Assembly: GCF_002261345.1 (NCBI RefSeq)
Contig: NZ_NEVT01000003.1
Span: forward strand, 992,001-1,056,000
From: Bordetella genomosp. 2
GTDB lineage: Bacteria > Pseudomonadota > Gammaproteobacteria > Burkholderiales > Burkholderiaceae_B
Reading direction: 5' to 3'
Length of the DNA: 64,000 nucleotides
A program made the translations under genes and the position numbers. This document shows positions 51,367-58,794 of the stretch, in pieces; the first letter of the stretch is position 1; each line of letters opens with the position of its first letter. The notes under the pieces are model-generated. The model saw nothing but the letters and a program-made list of their open reading frames with translations. It made no database searches and was not told where the DNA came from.

Positions 51367-51693
51367 TCAGCGGTCCAGCGGCACGGGAATGTCCAGCAAC
51401 GGCGCGTATTGCTGCGCGCCGAAGATGTCGCCGTCGCCGGCCGAGCCGCTGGGCGTCAGCCGATAGAGGGTGAACTTGATCGCCAGGCCGGGATCGTATT
51501 GCACGAAGTCCGAAATGCGAGTGTCGGCGATGCCGTACAGGGCCGCCACGCTGGCGCGCGTGAGGGCGCCGGAGCGCTTGACCGCGTCGTAGGTGGCGCG
51601 GTCGCGGAAGATGACATCGAAGGTGATCTTGTTTACGCCGGCATTCTTGCTGCGGATGGTCTTGGCGAGTTCGCTGAGTTTCTTGGTCGTCAT
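51367..51693 (-). CDS. DUF4387-family protein
   Basis: Small protein of 108 residues matching the DUF4387 family as I recall it: KKLSELAKTIRSKNAGVNKITFDVIFRD at the start, then AALYGI with D and R in the IADTRISDFVQYDPGLAIKFTLYR stretch. No signal peptide or membrane segment, so cytoplasmic. Members are found beside DUF1446/AtuA proteins, as here (12 bases downstream of that gene), and probably act as a small partner subunit. The reaction is not known. Confidence 0.75.
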   Translation of the reverse strand: MTTKKLSELAKTIRSKNAGVNKITFDVIFRDRATYDAVKRSGALTRASVAALYGIADTRISDFVQYDPGLAIKFTLYRLTPSGSAGDGDIFGAQQYAPLLDIPVPLDR

Positions 51694-51705
51694 GGCGTTT
51701 CCGGC

Positions 51706-53067
51706 TCAGGCGCCGGCCTGGATGATGTGGGTGGGGAAGAGCTCGGCGGCATCGTCGACCGGCAGCGTGTGGTTGAGCGTCCAGCGGTAGGCGGCGCTGG
51801 CTTGCACGACTTCGTCGAGCGGAAACGAGACCGAGCCGGCGGTACCTTTCACGTCCGGCAGGCGCGCGTAGAACATCTGGCGCAGGCCGGTCAGGGTGAG
51901 CTCCTCGGCCATTTCGCGCGTCGGCGCCACGCCCTGCACCATGATGCACAGCTCGTGGCCGGGCTGGTGGCGCAGGGGCTCCAGGTCGCCCATGACGCCA
52001 TCGCGGCCGTACACCTTGTAGTGCAATTCATAGCCGTCGGCGCCGAAGCGCTCGCGGACTTTCTCGCGCGCCCAGTCGATTACCCGGTCGACGTTGGCGA
52101 TGGTGTAGGGGTCGCGGATGCCGCACAGGCCGATATAGCGCTCGCCGACCTTGCCGGAACCTTCCAGCTTGACGAGCACGCGATCGGCCGGGATGAAGCG
52201 CGAACCGGTGATGCGGGTCGTTTTTTCGTTGAGTTGCTCGTAATGGCAGGCAGTCATGTCGAGCTTGCCGCCGGCGAAATACTCCTCGAAAGGATTGGAG
52301 CGCTCATACATGGCGTGTCCCGCCACCGAAGCGATGGTGCAGCGCTGCTCGGGGTGCATGGCGGTGACGCGCACGTCCTGGTCCGAGATCTCGCCCATGA
52401 CGGTTTCCTTGCCCCCGTAGGGTTCGGCGCAGAACGAGGCGCATTCCAGCACCTTGCCCAGGTAATAGGCATGGTCGGCCGCGTAGCCCTGGTGCAGGGC
52501 CGGGGCGGCAAACACCGCGGCGTCCGAGCTGCGGCCGCCGATGATGACATCGGCCCCCTGTTGCAGCAGCTTCAGGTAGGGGTGCACGCCGGCCACCGCG
52601 ACGATGCGCTCGGTGGCGTCCAGTTCCGCCTCGGTGAGGTCGGCATAGCCGTCCAGGCCCGCCACCTGCGCGCCCTCGCGCAGTTTGCGCCGCACGTATT
52701 CCTTGTCCACCTCGGAATAGAAGTAGCCGATCTTGAACGGCGCCAGGCCATGCTGGGCGGCCAACTCCCGGATCATGCCCACGTACATGTCCACGCGGCT
52801 GTTCGAGCCGGTGTCGCCGGCCGAGCCGATGATCATGGGCACGCCCAGTTCGCGCGCCGCCAGCAGCATCTGTTCCAGGTCGTGGCGCTGCCAGGCCTGA
52901 GGGCTGGTGGAGGTGTCCGAGCCCAGCGGCACCGGGCCGACATCGTCGCTGCCCGAGTCGGCGGCGATGACGTCAGGGCGGGCCGCGACCCCTTTCCGGA
53001 AACTTTCGGTGCGCAGGGGCGCGAATCCCAAATGCCCATTCGGGCAGATTATGCTCATTGATCGCAT
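51706..53067 (-). CDS. DUF1446/AtuA-like family protein
   Basis: Protein of 453 residues of the acyclic-terpene-utilisation AtuA-like family (DUF1446). Visible conserved parts are ADSGSDDVGPVPLGSD, IIGSAGDTGSN, ADVIIGGRSSDAAVFAAP and VLECASFCAEPYGGKETVMG, with many invariant Gly/Asp/Ser. It has no signal peptide. AtuA of Pseudomonas is needed for growth on citronellol/geraniol but its reaction is uncertain, and family members also occur outside terpene pathways. ATG 53067 is used; MSIICPNG at 53058 is an alternative. A sigma-54 promoter lies about 56 bases upstream. It is the first gene of the operon with DUF4387 and a Bug receptor. Confidence 0.82.
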   Translation of the reverse strand: MRSMSIICPNGHLGFAPLRTESFRKGVAARPDVIAADSGSDDVGPVPLGSDTSTSPQAWQRHDLEQMLLAARELGVPMIIGSAGDTGSNSRVDMYVGMIRELAAQHGLAPFKIGYFYSEVDKEYVRRKLREGAQVAGLDGYADLTEAELDATERIVAVAGVHPYLKLLQQGADVIIGGRSSDAAVFAAPALHQGYAADHAYYLGKVLECASFCAEPYGGKETVMGEISDQDVRVTAMHPEQRCTIASVAGHAMYERSNPFEEYFAGGKLDMTACHYEQLNEKTTRITGSRFIPADRVLVKLEGSGKVGERYIGLCGIRDPYTIANVDRVIDWAREKVRERFGADGYELHYKVYGRDGVMGDLEPLRHQPGHELCIMVQGVAPTREMAEELTLTGLRQMFYARLPDVKGTAGSVSFPLDEVVQASAAYRWTLNHTLPVDDAAELFPTHIIQAGA

Positions 53068-53122
53068 CGGTCTGGTCTCTACAGTTGTCGATTGCCGGCC
53101 TGGATGGGCCGGTGCATGATCA

Positions 53123-53140
53123 ATGCAAGCTGTATGCCAA
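53123..53140 (-). promoter_or_regulatory. Sigma-54 (-24/-12) promoter of the DUF1446 operon
   Basis: On the minus strand, TTGGCATACAGCTTGCAT matches TTGGCAC-N5-TTGCAT. GG of the -24 and GC of the -12 are exactly ten bases apart, the strict spacing of RpoN promoters. The start would fall near 53113, giving a leader of about 46 bases before ATG 53067. Confidence 0.8.
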
Positions 53141-53215
53141 CTTTGCGCGGACAGGAATTTGCTGCAAAATCAACGGCATGGGCGGTGCAGGTGCGTCTTG
53201 GTGCGCTAATAAATA

Positions 53216-53236
53216 ACGCAATTGCGTGAATTACGC
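53216..53236. promoter_or_regulatory. Candidate enhancer (activator-binding) site for the sigma-54 promoter
   Basis: A perfect 12-base palindrome ACGCAATTGCGT (53216-53227) overlaps a second dyad GCGT-GAATT-ACGC (53224-53236). They lie about 103-123 bases upstream of the predicted start, the normal distance for a sigma-54 enhancer. They are the strongest dyads between this operon and nnrE. Confidence 0.55.
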
Positions 53237-53288
53237 GCATTTCTTGTTTTCAGCCGCAGGCGTGCCGACAGCAGCCCGGGAGCTTTCG

Positions 53289-53906
53289 ATGTCCGTTTAT
53301 TCCGTCGCCCGGATCCGCCTTGCCGAACAGCAGGCGCAGGCGCGCGGCCTGGCGCTGATGCCGCGGGCGGGGGCCGCCGCCGCCGACTTCATCGCGGCAC
53401 GCTGGCCGGCGGGCGCCGCCGTGCTGGCGCTGGTCGGGCCGGGCAACAACGGCGGCGACGCGCTGGTGGCGGCGACCCGCCTGCAGGCTGCCGGTTACCG
53501 GGTGAGCGTGGTGATGCCGGGCGATCCCGACCGGTTTCCCGCCGACGCCGCGCGGGCCTATGCGGCCTGGCGCGCCCGGGGCGGCGCCGAACGGGCCGGC
53601 CTGGCGCCCGGTCCGCGGCCCGATGTCATCATCGACGGCCTGTTCGGCATCGGCCTGAACCGTCCGCTGGGAGCCGACTGGCAGGCGTTGGTCGATGAGG
53701 TCAACAGCTGGGAACTACCGGTGCTGGCCTTGGACGTGCCCAGCGGCGTGGACGCCGATAGCGGCCGGGCGCTGGGACGCCCGCTGCGGGCGCGCTGGAC
53801 CCTGTCGTTCATCGGGCGGGCGCGCGGCCTGGAGGCGCCCGGCCCGGGCCGCGACGCCGCTGGCGAGCTGCACCTCGATACCCTCGGCGTGGCCGTCGAG
53901 CCCTAG
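53289..53906 (+). CDS. nnrE: NAD(P)H-hydrate epimerase (YjeF_N domain)
   Basis: Repairs hydrated NAD(P)H by epimerising the R and S forms; 205 residues. [34 protein letters not shown] and [19 protein letters not shown] are family-typical. It is the epimerase half only; the dehydratase half (NnrD), fused in E. coli, is absent from this window. ATG 53289 is preferred because GGAG lies six bases before it and [16 protein letters not shown] resembles family starts; an in-frame ATG at 53226 would overlap the enhancer-like palindrome. It is convergent with paaX, six bases away. Confidence 0.88.
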   Translation: MSVYSVARIRLAEQQAQARGLALMPRAGAAAADFIAARWPAGAAVLALVGPGNNGGDALVAATRLQAAGYRVSVVMPGDPDRFPADAARAYAAWRARGGAERAGLAPGPRPDVIIDGLFGIGLNRPLGADWQALVDEVNSWELPVLALDVPSGVDADSGRALGRPLRARWTLSFIGRARGLEAPGPGRDAAGELHLDTLGVAVEP

Positions 53907-53912
53907 CGGGCC

Positions 53913-54848
53913 CTAGGCGCCCGGCCGCCCGCCGAAGCGCGCGTACACCTCCGGCGACAGCGCGGTATAGCGGTCGTTGTCGCGGCCCGCCACGGCGTCC
54001 AGGTGCTGTTCCGACGCATCGAACAGCTTCCAGTAGATCTGCCCGCACAATGCGCGGGCCGCATGGCCGGGCCAGCGCTCGGGCAGCATGGGCACCGGCA
54101 GTTGCGGGTCGTGCAGCACGATCCGGCGCCAGGTATGCAGCAGCAGCATGCGCGCCGCGAAGGCGTCGGCCGGCGCCACCGGCTCGTCCAGCAGCTTGTC
54201 CAGCGGCGCGAACTGGCGCGAGAAATGCCGGTATTGCCCGGCCAGTTCGTCGAGGTTCCAGCAGTGCGGCGCCAGGCTGGCGATGGGCAGGCCGCCCGCC
54301 TCCGCCAGGTCGCGTCCCGACAGCACCAGCGCCTTGTCGGGGATGCCTAGTTTCTGGAGGATTTCATGGGCGGTGCCGGCCCCGGCCTGGGGGTGCGCGA
54401 ATAGCCCCGGCGCCAGCATGCCGAAGCCCTCCCAGGCCAGCTCGCGCCGCAGCTCGGTGCGCTCGGCCAGGCCGTTGTTGCCCAGGCGCGGCAGCGCCAC
54501 CAGGGTCCATTGGCCGTCCCAGTCGGCCGCCGGCCCGTCGTAGATGCGCTGCGAGGCGTGCGCGGTATGGCGCCGGCCCTGCTCGGACAACTGGTACAGG
54601 CTGCGGCGTCCGTGCCGCTCGGCCTGCAGCCAGCCTTGCGCCACCAGCCGGAACACGCTGGTGCGCAGCAGCCGTTCGTTGATGCCCAGCGGCTCGAGCA
54701 GCTCGATGATGCCGCCCAGCCAGATGGCACCCCCGTGGCAGGCCAGCGCATCGCCCAGCAGACTGACGCACAGCGACTTGGCGCGGGGCGGGGCGTCCTT
54801 GAGCAGGCGGTCGATGTAGCGGCCCACGGAAGAGGGGGGATTTGCCAT
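53913..54848 (-). CDS. paaX: Phenylacetate degradation operon repressor
   Basis: PaaX-family repressor of the phenylacetate genes, released by phenylacetyl-CoA in E. coli; 311 residues. The N-terminal winged helix spans about 20-90 (AKSLCVSLLGDALACHGGAIWLGGIIELLEPLGINERLLRTSVFRLVAQGWLQAERHGRRSLYQLS). The middle PaaX domain has DGQWTLVALP and ELAWEGFGMLAPGLFAHP, and the C-terminal domain RRIVLHDPQLPVPMLPERWPG with ALCGQIYWKLFDASEQHLD. It is divergent from paaA, with 173 AT-rich bases between starts containing inverted repeats around the paaA promoter. Confidence 0.94.
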   Translation of the reverse strand: MANPPSSVGRYIDRLLKDAPPRAKSLCVSLLGDALACHGGAIWLGGIIELLEPLGINERLLRTSVFRLVAQGWLQAERHGRRSLYQLSEQGRRHTAHASQRIYDGPAADWDGQWTLVALPRLGNNGLAERTELRRELAWEGFGMLAPGLFAHPQAGAGTAHEILQKLGIPDKALVLSGRDLAEAGGLPIASLAPHCWNLDELAGQYRHFSRQFAPLDKLLDEPVAPADAFAARMLLLHTWRRIVLHDPQLPVPMLPERWPGHAARALCGQIYWKLFDASEQHLDAVAGRDNDRYTALSPEVYARFGGRPGA

Positions 54849-54898
54849 GGGATACGTGGCCTATATGACAATGCTCAACATGATACACATATCTGATG

Positions 54899-54943
54899 TG
54901 ATACAAAAATAGGTTTGACAATTAATTTTGTGTATTAAATAAT
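54899..54943 (+). promoter_or_regulatory. paaA promoter with probable PaaX operator
   Basis: TTGACA (54915-54920), 17 bases, AATAAT (54938-54943) form a strong sigma-70 promoter. ATACAAAAAT (54901-54910) and ATTTTGTGTAT (54925-54935) are near-inverted copies flanking and covering the -35. TGATACA also occurs directly at 54881-54887 and 54899-54905. The overlap fits repression by PaaX. Confidence 0.65.
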
Positions 54944-55021
54944 CGTCTCATGCCTGGCCAGACGAATGGCCGGCGCGCGCGCTGCTCCCGGCCGGCGTGG
55001 CGCGACCGCAAGGAGACGAAC

Positions 55022-56011
55022 ATGTACGCACAACTTGTCGAAACCGGCGTCAAGCAGGTCCGCGGCGTCGACCAGCTCACCGGGCCCGAACAGGCATTCC
55101 AGCGCCGCATCGACGACGGCGTGCGCATCGAGCCGCAGGACTGGATGCCCGAGGCCTATCGCAAGACCCTCATCCGCCAGATCTCCCAGCACGCCCATTC
55201 CGAGATCGTTGGCATGCTGCCCGAGGGCAACTGGATCACCCGCGCGCCCTCGCTCAAGCGCAAGGCCATCCTGCTGGCCAAGGTGCAGGACGAGGCCGGG
55301 CACGGCCTGTACTTGTATAGCGCCGCCGAGACCCTGGGCGTGTCGCGCGACGACCTAGTCGACGACCTGCACACCGGGCGCGCCAAGTATTCCAGCATCT
55401 TCAACTACCCCACGCTCACCTGGGCCGACATCGGCATGATCGGCTGGCTGGTCGACGGTTCGGCCATCATCAACCAGATCCCGCTGTGCCGCTGTTCATA
55501 CGGCCCCTACGCGCGCGCCATGGTGCGCGTCTGCAAGGAGGAGTCCTTCCACCAGCGCCAGGGCTACGACCTGCTCATCCAGATGTGCCGCCATGGCACG
55601 CCCGAGCAGAAAGCCATGTGCCAGGATGCGCTGAACCGCTGGTGGTGGCCCGCGCTGATGATGTTCGGCCCGTCGGATGCCGACTCGCCCAACAGCGCGC
55701 AGTCGATGGCCTGGAAGATCAAGCTGTTCTCCAACGACGAACTGCGCCAGAAGATGGTCGACCAGACCGTGCCGCAGGCCGAGTACCTGGGGCTGACGGT
55801 GCCCGATCCCGACCTGAAGTGGAATGCCGAGCGCGGCCACTATGACTTCGGCGAGATCGACTGGGACGAGTTCTATGCGGTGATCAAGGGCAACGGCCCC
55901 TGCAACCGCGAGCGGCTGGCCGCCCGCAAGCAGGCGCACGAAGCCGGCGCATGGGTGCGCGAGGGCCTGGCCGCCTATGCCGAGAAGCAGGCGCGCCGCG
56001 AGGCCGCCTGA
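55022..56011 (+). CDS. paaA: Phenylacetyl-CoA 1,2-epoxidase catalytic subunit PaaA
   Basis: Diiron subunit of the multicomponent epoxidase that adds oxygen to the CoA-bound aromatic ring; 329 residues. The diiron Glu/His helices are recognisable in [36 protein letters not shown] (ExxH) and [18 protein letters not shown] (ExxH). [20 protein letters not shown] is typical PaaA. A strong SD, AAGGAGA, precedes ATG 55022. It is the first gene of the phenylacetate operon, about 70 bases after the predicted start. Confidence 0.97.
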   Translation: MYAQLVETGVKQVRGVDQLTGPEQAFQRRIDDGVRIEPQDWMPEAYRKTLIRQISQHAHSEIVGMLPEGNWITRAPSLKRKAILLAKVQDEAGHGLYLYSAAETLGVSRDDLVDDLHTGRAKYSSIFNYPTLTWADIGMIGWLVDGSAIINQIPLCRCSYGPYARAMVRVCKEESFHQRQGYDLLIQMCRHGTPEQKAMCQDALNRWWWPALMMFGPSDADSPNSAQSMAWKIKLFSNDELRQKMVDQTVPQAEYLGLTVPDPDLKWNAERGHYDFGEIDWDEFYAVIKGNGPCNRERLAARKQAHEAGAWVREGLAAYAEKQARREAA

Positions 56012-56073
56012 GCGCCTACCACACGATCACCCCGGGGCCGCGCGGGCGGCCCCGCACCTGAAGGATACGCATC

Positions 56074-56358
56074 ATGAGCAAGCAGTGGCCGCTCTGGGAA
56101 GTCTTCATCCGCAGCCAGCACGGGCTGGCGCACAAACACGTGGGCAGCCTGCACGCGCCGGACGCGGAAATGGCCATCAACCACGCGCGCGACGTCTACA
56201 CGCGGCGCAACGAGGGCCTGAGCATCTGGGTGGTGCGCGCGGCCGATATCGTGGCCAGCAGCCCGGCCGACAAGGAGCCGCTGTTCGACCCGGCCAACAA
56301 CAAGGTCTACCGGCATCCGACCTTCTTCCCCATGCCCGATGAAATCAAGCACATGTGA
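56074..56358 (+). CDS. paaB: Phenylacetyl-CoA epoxidase subunit PaaB
   Basis: Small subunit bridging the epoxidase and reductase parts, 94 residues, the usual length. WPLWEVFIRSQHGLAHKHVGSLHAPDAEMAINHARDVYTRR and IWVVRAADIVASSPADKEPLFDPANNKVYRHPTFF are highly conserved. SD AAGGA lies nine bases before the ATG. paaC follows after seven bases. Confidence 0.97.
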   Translation: MSKQWPLWEVFIRSQHGLAHKHVGSLHAPDAEMAINHARDVYTRRNEGLSIWVVRAADIVASSPADKEPLFDPANNKVYRHPTFFPMPDEIKHM

Positions 56359-56365
56359 GGCGCGC

Positions 56366-57130
56366 ATGGACAAGCCATTATTCGAATACTTGCTGCGCCT
56401 GGGCGACACCACGCTGATCCTGTCGCAGCGCCTGTCGGAATGGTGCGGGCACGGCCCGGCCCTGGAAGAGGACCTGGCGCTGACCAACACCGCGCTCGAC
56501 CTGCTGGGCCAGGCGCGCATGTGGCTGACCCTGGCCGGCGAAGTGGAGGGGGCGGGGCGCGACGAGGATGCGCTGGCCTATTTCCGCCACGCCCACGAGT
56601 TCCGCAACCTGATCCTGGTCGAGCGGCCCAATGGCCACTACGGCGACACGCTGGCGCGCCAGTTCTTGTTCGACGTGTGGCACTACTTCCTGCTGCAGCG
56701 CCTGGCGCAGTCGGCCGACGAACGGGTGGCGGCGATCGCCGCCAAGTCGCTGAAGGAGGTCACGTACCATGTGCGCCGCTCGTCGGACCTGGTGGTGCGG
56801 CTGGGCGACGGCACGGCGCAGAGCCACCAGCGCATGCAGGACGCCGTGGACGACGCCTGGCGCCACACCGGCGAACTGTTCAACGACGACGACATCGACC
56901 GCGACATGGCGGCGCGCGGCATCGGCTGCGAACTGGCGGCGCTGCGCGAGCCCTGGCTGGCCCATGTGCGCGAAGTGCTGGCCGAGGCCACGCTGAAACT
57001 GCCCGACCTGGCCGAGGCCGGCCATCCCGCCCACCAGGGCGGCCGCCAGGGCCGGCACACCGAGGCCCTGAGCTACGTGCTGGCCGAGATGCAGTCGCTG
57101 CCGCGCGCTTATCCGGGAGCCGTGTGGTGA
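56366..57130 (+). CDS. paaC: Phenylacetyl-CoA epoxidase structural subunit PaaC
   Basis: Ferritin-like partner of PaaA that has lost its own diiron site in the family; 254 residues. LFEYLLRLGDTTLILSQRLSEWCGHGPALEEDLALTNTALDLLGQARM, FRNLILVERPNGHYGDTLARQFLFD and GRQGRHTEALSYVLAEMQSLPRAYPGA are typical. ATG 56366 is preferred over a start inside paaB. Its stop overlaps the GTG of paaD. Confidence 0.96.
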   Translation: MDKPLFEYLLRLGDTTLILSQRLSEWCGHGPALEEDLALTNTALDLLGQARMWLTLAGEVEGAGRDEDALAYFRHAHEFRNLILVERPNGHYGDTLARQFLFDVWHYFLLQRLAQSADERVAAIAAKSLKEVTYHVRRSSDLVVRLGDGTAQSHQRMQDAVDDAWRHTGELFNDDDIDRDMAARGIGCELAALREPWLAHVREVLAEATLKLPDLAEAGHPAHQGGRQGRHTEALSYVLAEMQSLPRAYPGAVW

Positions 57131-57633
57131 ACCGCGCCGCGTCCGTGCCCGCCAGCCAGGTCATGACCTGGCTGGAAAGCGTGCCCGATCCCGAGATCCC
57201 CGTGCTGTCGGTGGTGGACCTGGGCGTGGTGCGCGGCGTGGCCTGGGACGGCGAGACTTGCGTGGTCACCATCACCCCCACGTATTCGGGCTGTCCGGCG
57301 ATGCGCGAAATCGCCCACGATATCGAACGCACCCTGGCCGGCCACGGCGTGGCGGCGGTACGCGTCGAGACCCGGCTGGCGCCGGCCTGGACCACCGACT
57401 GGATGAGCGAGCGCGGCCGCGCGGCCCTCAAGGGCTATGGCATCGCGGCCCCCGCCGAGCGCGCCATCGATGTCTCCGGCATCAGCCGGCGCGCCGCCGG
57501 CCCGGTGGTGGCCTGCCCGCATTGCGGCTCCAACCGCACCCGGCTGGTGAGCCACTTCGGCTCCACGTCGTGCAAGGCGCTGTACCGCTGCGCCGCCTGC
57601 CGCGAGCCGTTCGATTATTTCAAGACCCATTGA
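57127..57633 (+). CDS. paaD: Phenylacetate degradation protein PaaD (Fe-S maturation)
   Basis: DUF59/MIP18-type protein with a C-terminal zinc ribbon, thought to assist metal or Fe-S assembly of the epoxidase; 168 residues. The DUF59 core is VPDPEIPVLSVVDLGVVRGV and ITPTYSGCPAMREIAHDIE. The ribbon is VVACPHCGSNRTRLVSHFGSTSCKALYRCAACREPFDYFK with four Cys in two CxxC pairs plus one extra. Start GTG 57127 overlaps the paaC stop (GTGA); another GTG is three bases upstream. Confidence 0.95.
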   Translation: MNRAASVPASQVMTWLESVPDPEIPVLSVVDLGVVRGVAWDGETCVVTITPTYSGCPAMREIAHDIERTLAGHGVAAVRVETRLAPAWTTDWMSERGRAALKGYGIAAPAERAIDVSGISRRAAGPVVACPHCGSNRTRLVSHFGSTSCKALYRCAACREPFDYFKTH

Positions 57634-57651
57634 GCAGGGCTGCATCGCTTC

Positions 57652-58740
57652 ATGAGCCAGATTTCGTTTCATCCCTTGAAGGTCGCCTCGGTGGCGCGCA
57701 ACACGCGCGACGCGGTGGTGGTGACTTTCGACCTGCCCGACGCGCTGCGGCCGCAGTTCGCTTTTCGGCCGGGCCAGTACCTGACCCTGCGCACCGAGCT
57801 GGACGGCGAGGAACTGCGGCGCTCGTATTCCATCTGTTCGGCGCCGGACGACGGCGTGCTGCGCGTGGCCATCAAGAAAGTCGACGAAGGCGTGTTCTCG
57901 AGCTGGGCCAACCATGAGCTGCAGCCCGGCCAGACGCTGGAAGTCATGCCGCCGGCGGGCAATTTCACGGTCGACTTCGCGCCGGACAACCGCCGCAACT
58001 ATGTGGCCTTCGCGGTGGGCAGCGGCATTACGCCGGTGTTCTCGCTGGTCAAGACGGCGCTGTCGACCGAGCCGCACAGCCGCTTCACGCTGTTCTTCGG
58101 CAACCGCGCCTCGTCGTCGGTGCTGTTCCGCGAGGAAATCGAGGACCTGAAGAACTTGTACATGGAACGGTTCTCGCTGGTCTACGTCATGAGCCGCGAG
58201 AGCCAGGACATCGAGTTGTTCAACGGCCGTCTGGACGGCGACAAGGTCGACCAGCTGTTGACGGCCTGGATGCGGCCGGACGAGATCGACTATGCCTTCG
58301 TGTGCGGCCCCCAGACCATGATCGAGAGCGTGGTGCAGCGGCTGCAGGCGCGCGGCCTTGCCAAGGAGCGCATCAAGTTCGAGCTGTTCGGCGCGCCGCG
58401 CGGGCCGCGCGCCCTGCGCACCGGACGCGATGCGCCGGCCGCGCCGGGCAAGGGCCAGTGCCAGGTGACCGTGGTGCAGGACGGCCACAGCCGCAGCTTC
58501 GTGATCGACAAGAACAAGGACAGCGTGCTCGATTCGGCCCTGGCGCAGGGCATCGAGCTGCCATACTCCTGCAAGGGCGGCGTCTGTTCGACGTGCCGTT
58601 GCAAGGTCGTGGAAGGCGAAGTGGACATGGACGCCAACTTCGCGCTCGAGGACTACGAAGTGGCGCGCGGCTTCGTGCTCAGTTGCCAGAGCTTCCCGGT
58701 CAGCGACCGGCTGGTGCTCGACTTCGACCAGGAAACCTGA
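57652..58740 (+). CDS. paaE: Phenylacetyl-CoA epoxidase reductase subunit PaaE
   Basis: Passes electrons from NADPH through FAD and a plant-type [2Fe-2S] cluster to PaaA; 362 residues. The FAD domain has FRPGQYLTLRTELDGEELRRSYSICSAP, the NAD domain AVGSGITPVFSLVKTAL and FVCGPQTMIESVVQRL, and the ferredoxin domain LPYSCKGGVCSTCRCKVVEGEVDM with a later C in VLSCQSFP. It starts 18 bases after paaD. Confidence 0.96.
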   Translation: MSQISFHPLKVASVARNTRDAVVVTFDLPDALRPQFAFRPGQYLTLRTELDGEELRRSYSICSAPDDGVLRVAIKKVDEGVFSSWANHELQPGQTLEVMPPAGNFTVDFAPDNRRNYVAFAVGSGITPVFSLVKTALSTEPHSRFTLFFGNRASSSVLFREEIEDLKNLYMERFSLVYVMSRESQDIELFNGRLDGDKVDQLLTAWMRPDEIDYAFVCGPQTMIESVVQRLQARGLAKERIKFELFGAPRGPRALRTGRDAPAAPGKGQCQVTVVQDGHSRSFVIDKNKDSVLDSALAQGIELPYSCKGGVCSTCRCKVVEGEVDMDANFALEDYEVARGFVLSCQSFPVSDRLVLDFDQET

Positions 58741-58794
58741 CGCGCCCGCCGCGGCGCATGCCAACCCCGAACCCATTCATTGCGGAGATCGCCC

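Noticed and set aside
53226-53288. Longer NnrE starting [12 protein letters not shown]
   Set aside because: No SD, it overlaps the palindromes of the sigma-54 promoter region, and ATG 53289 has a well-placed GGAG.
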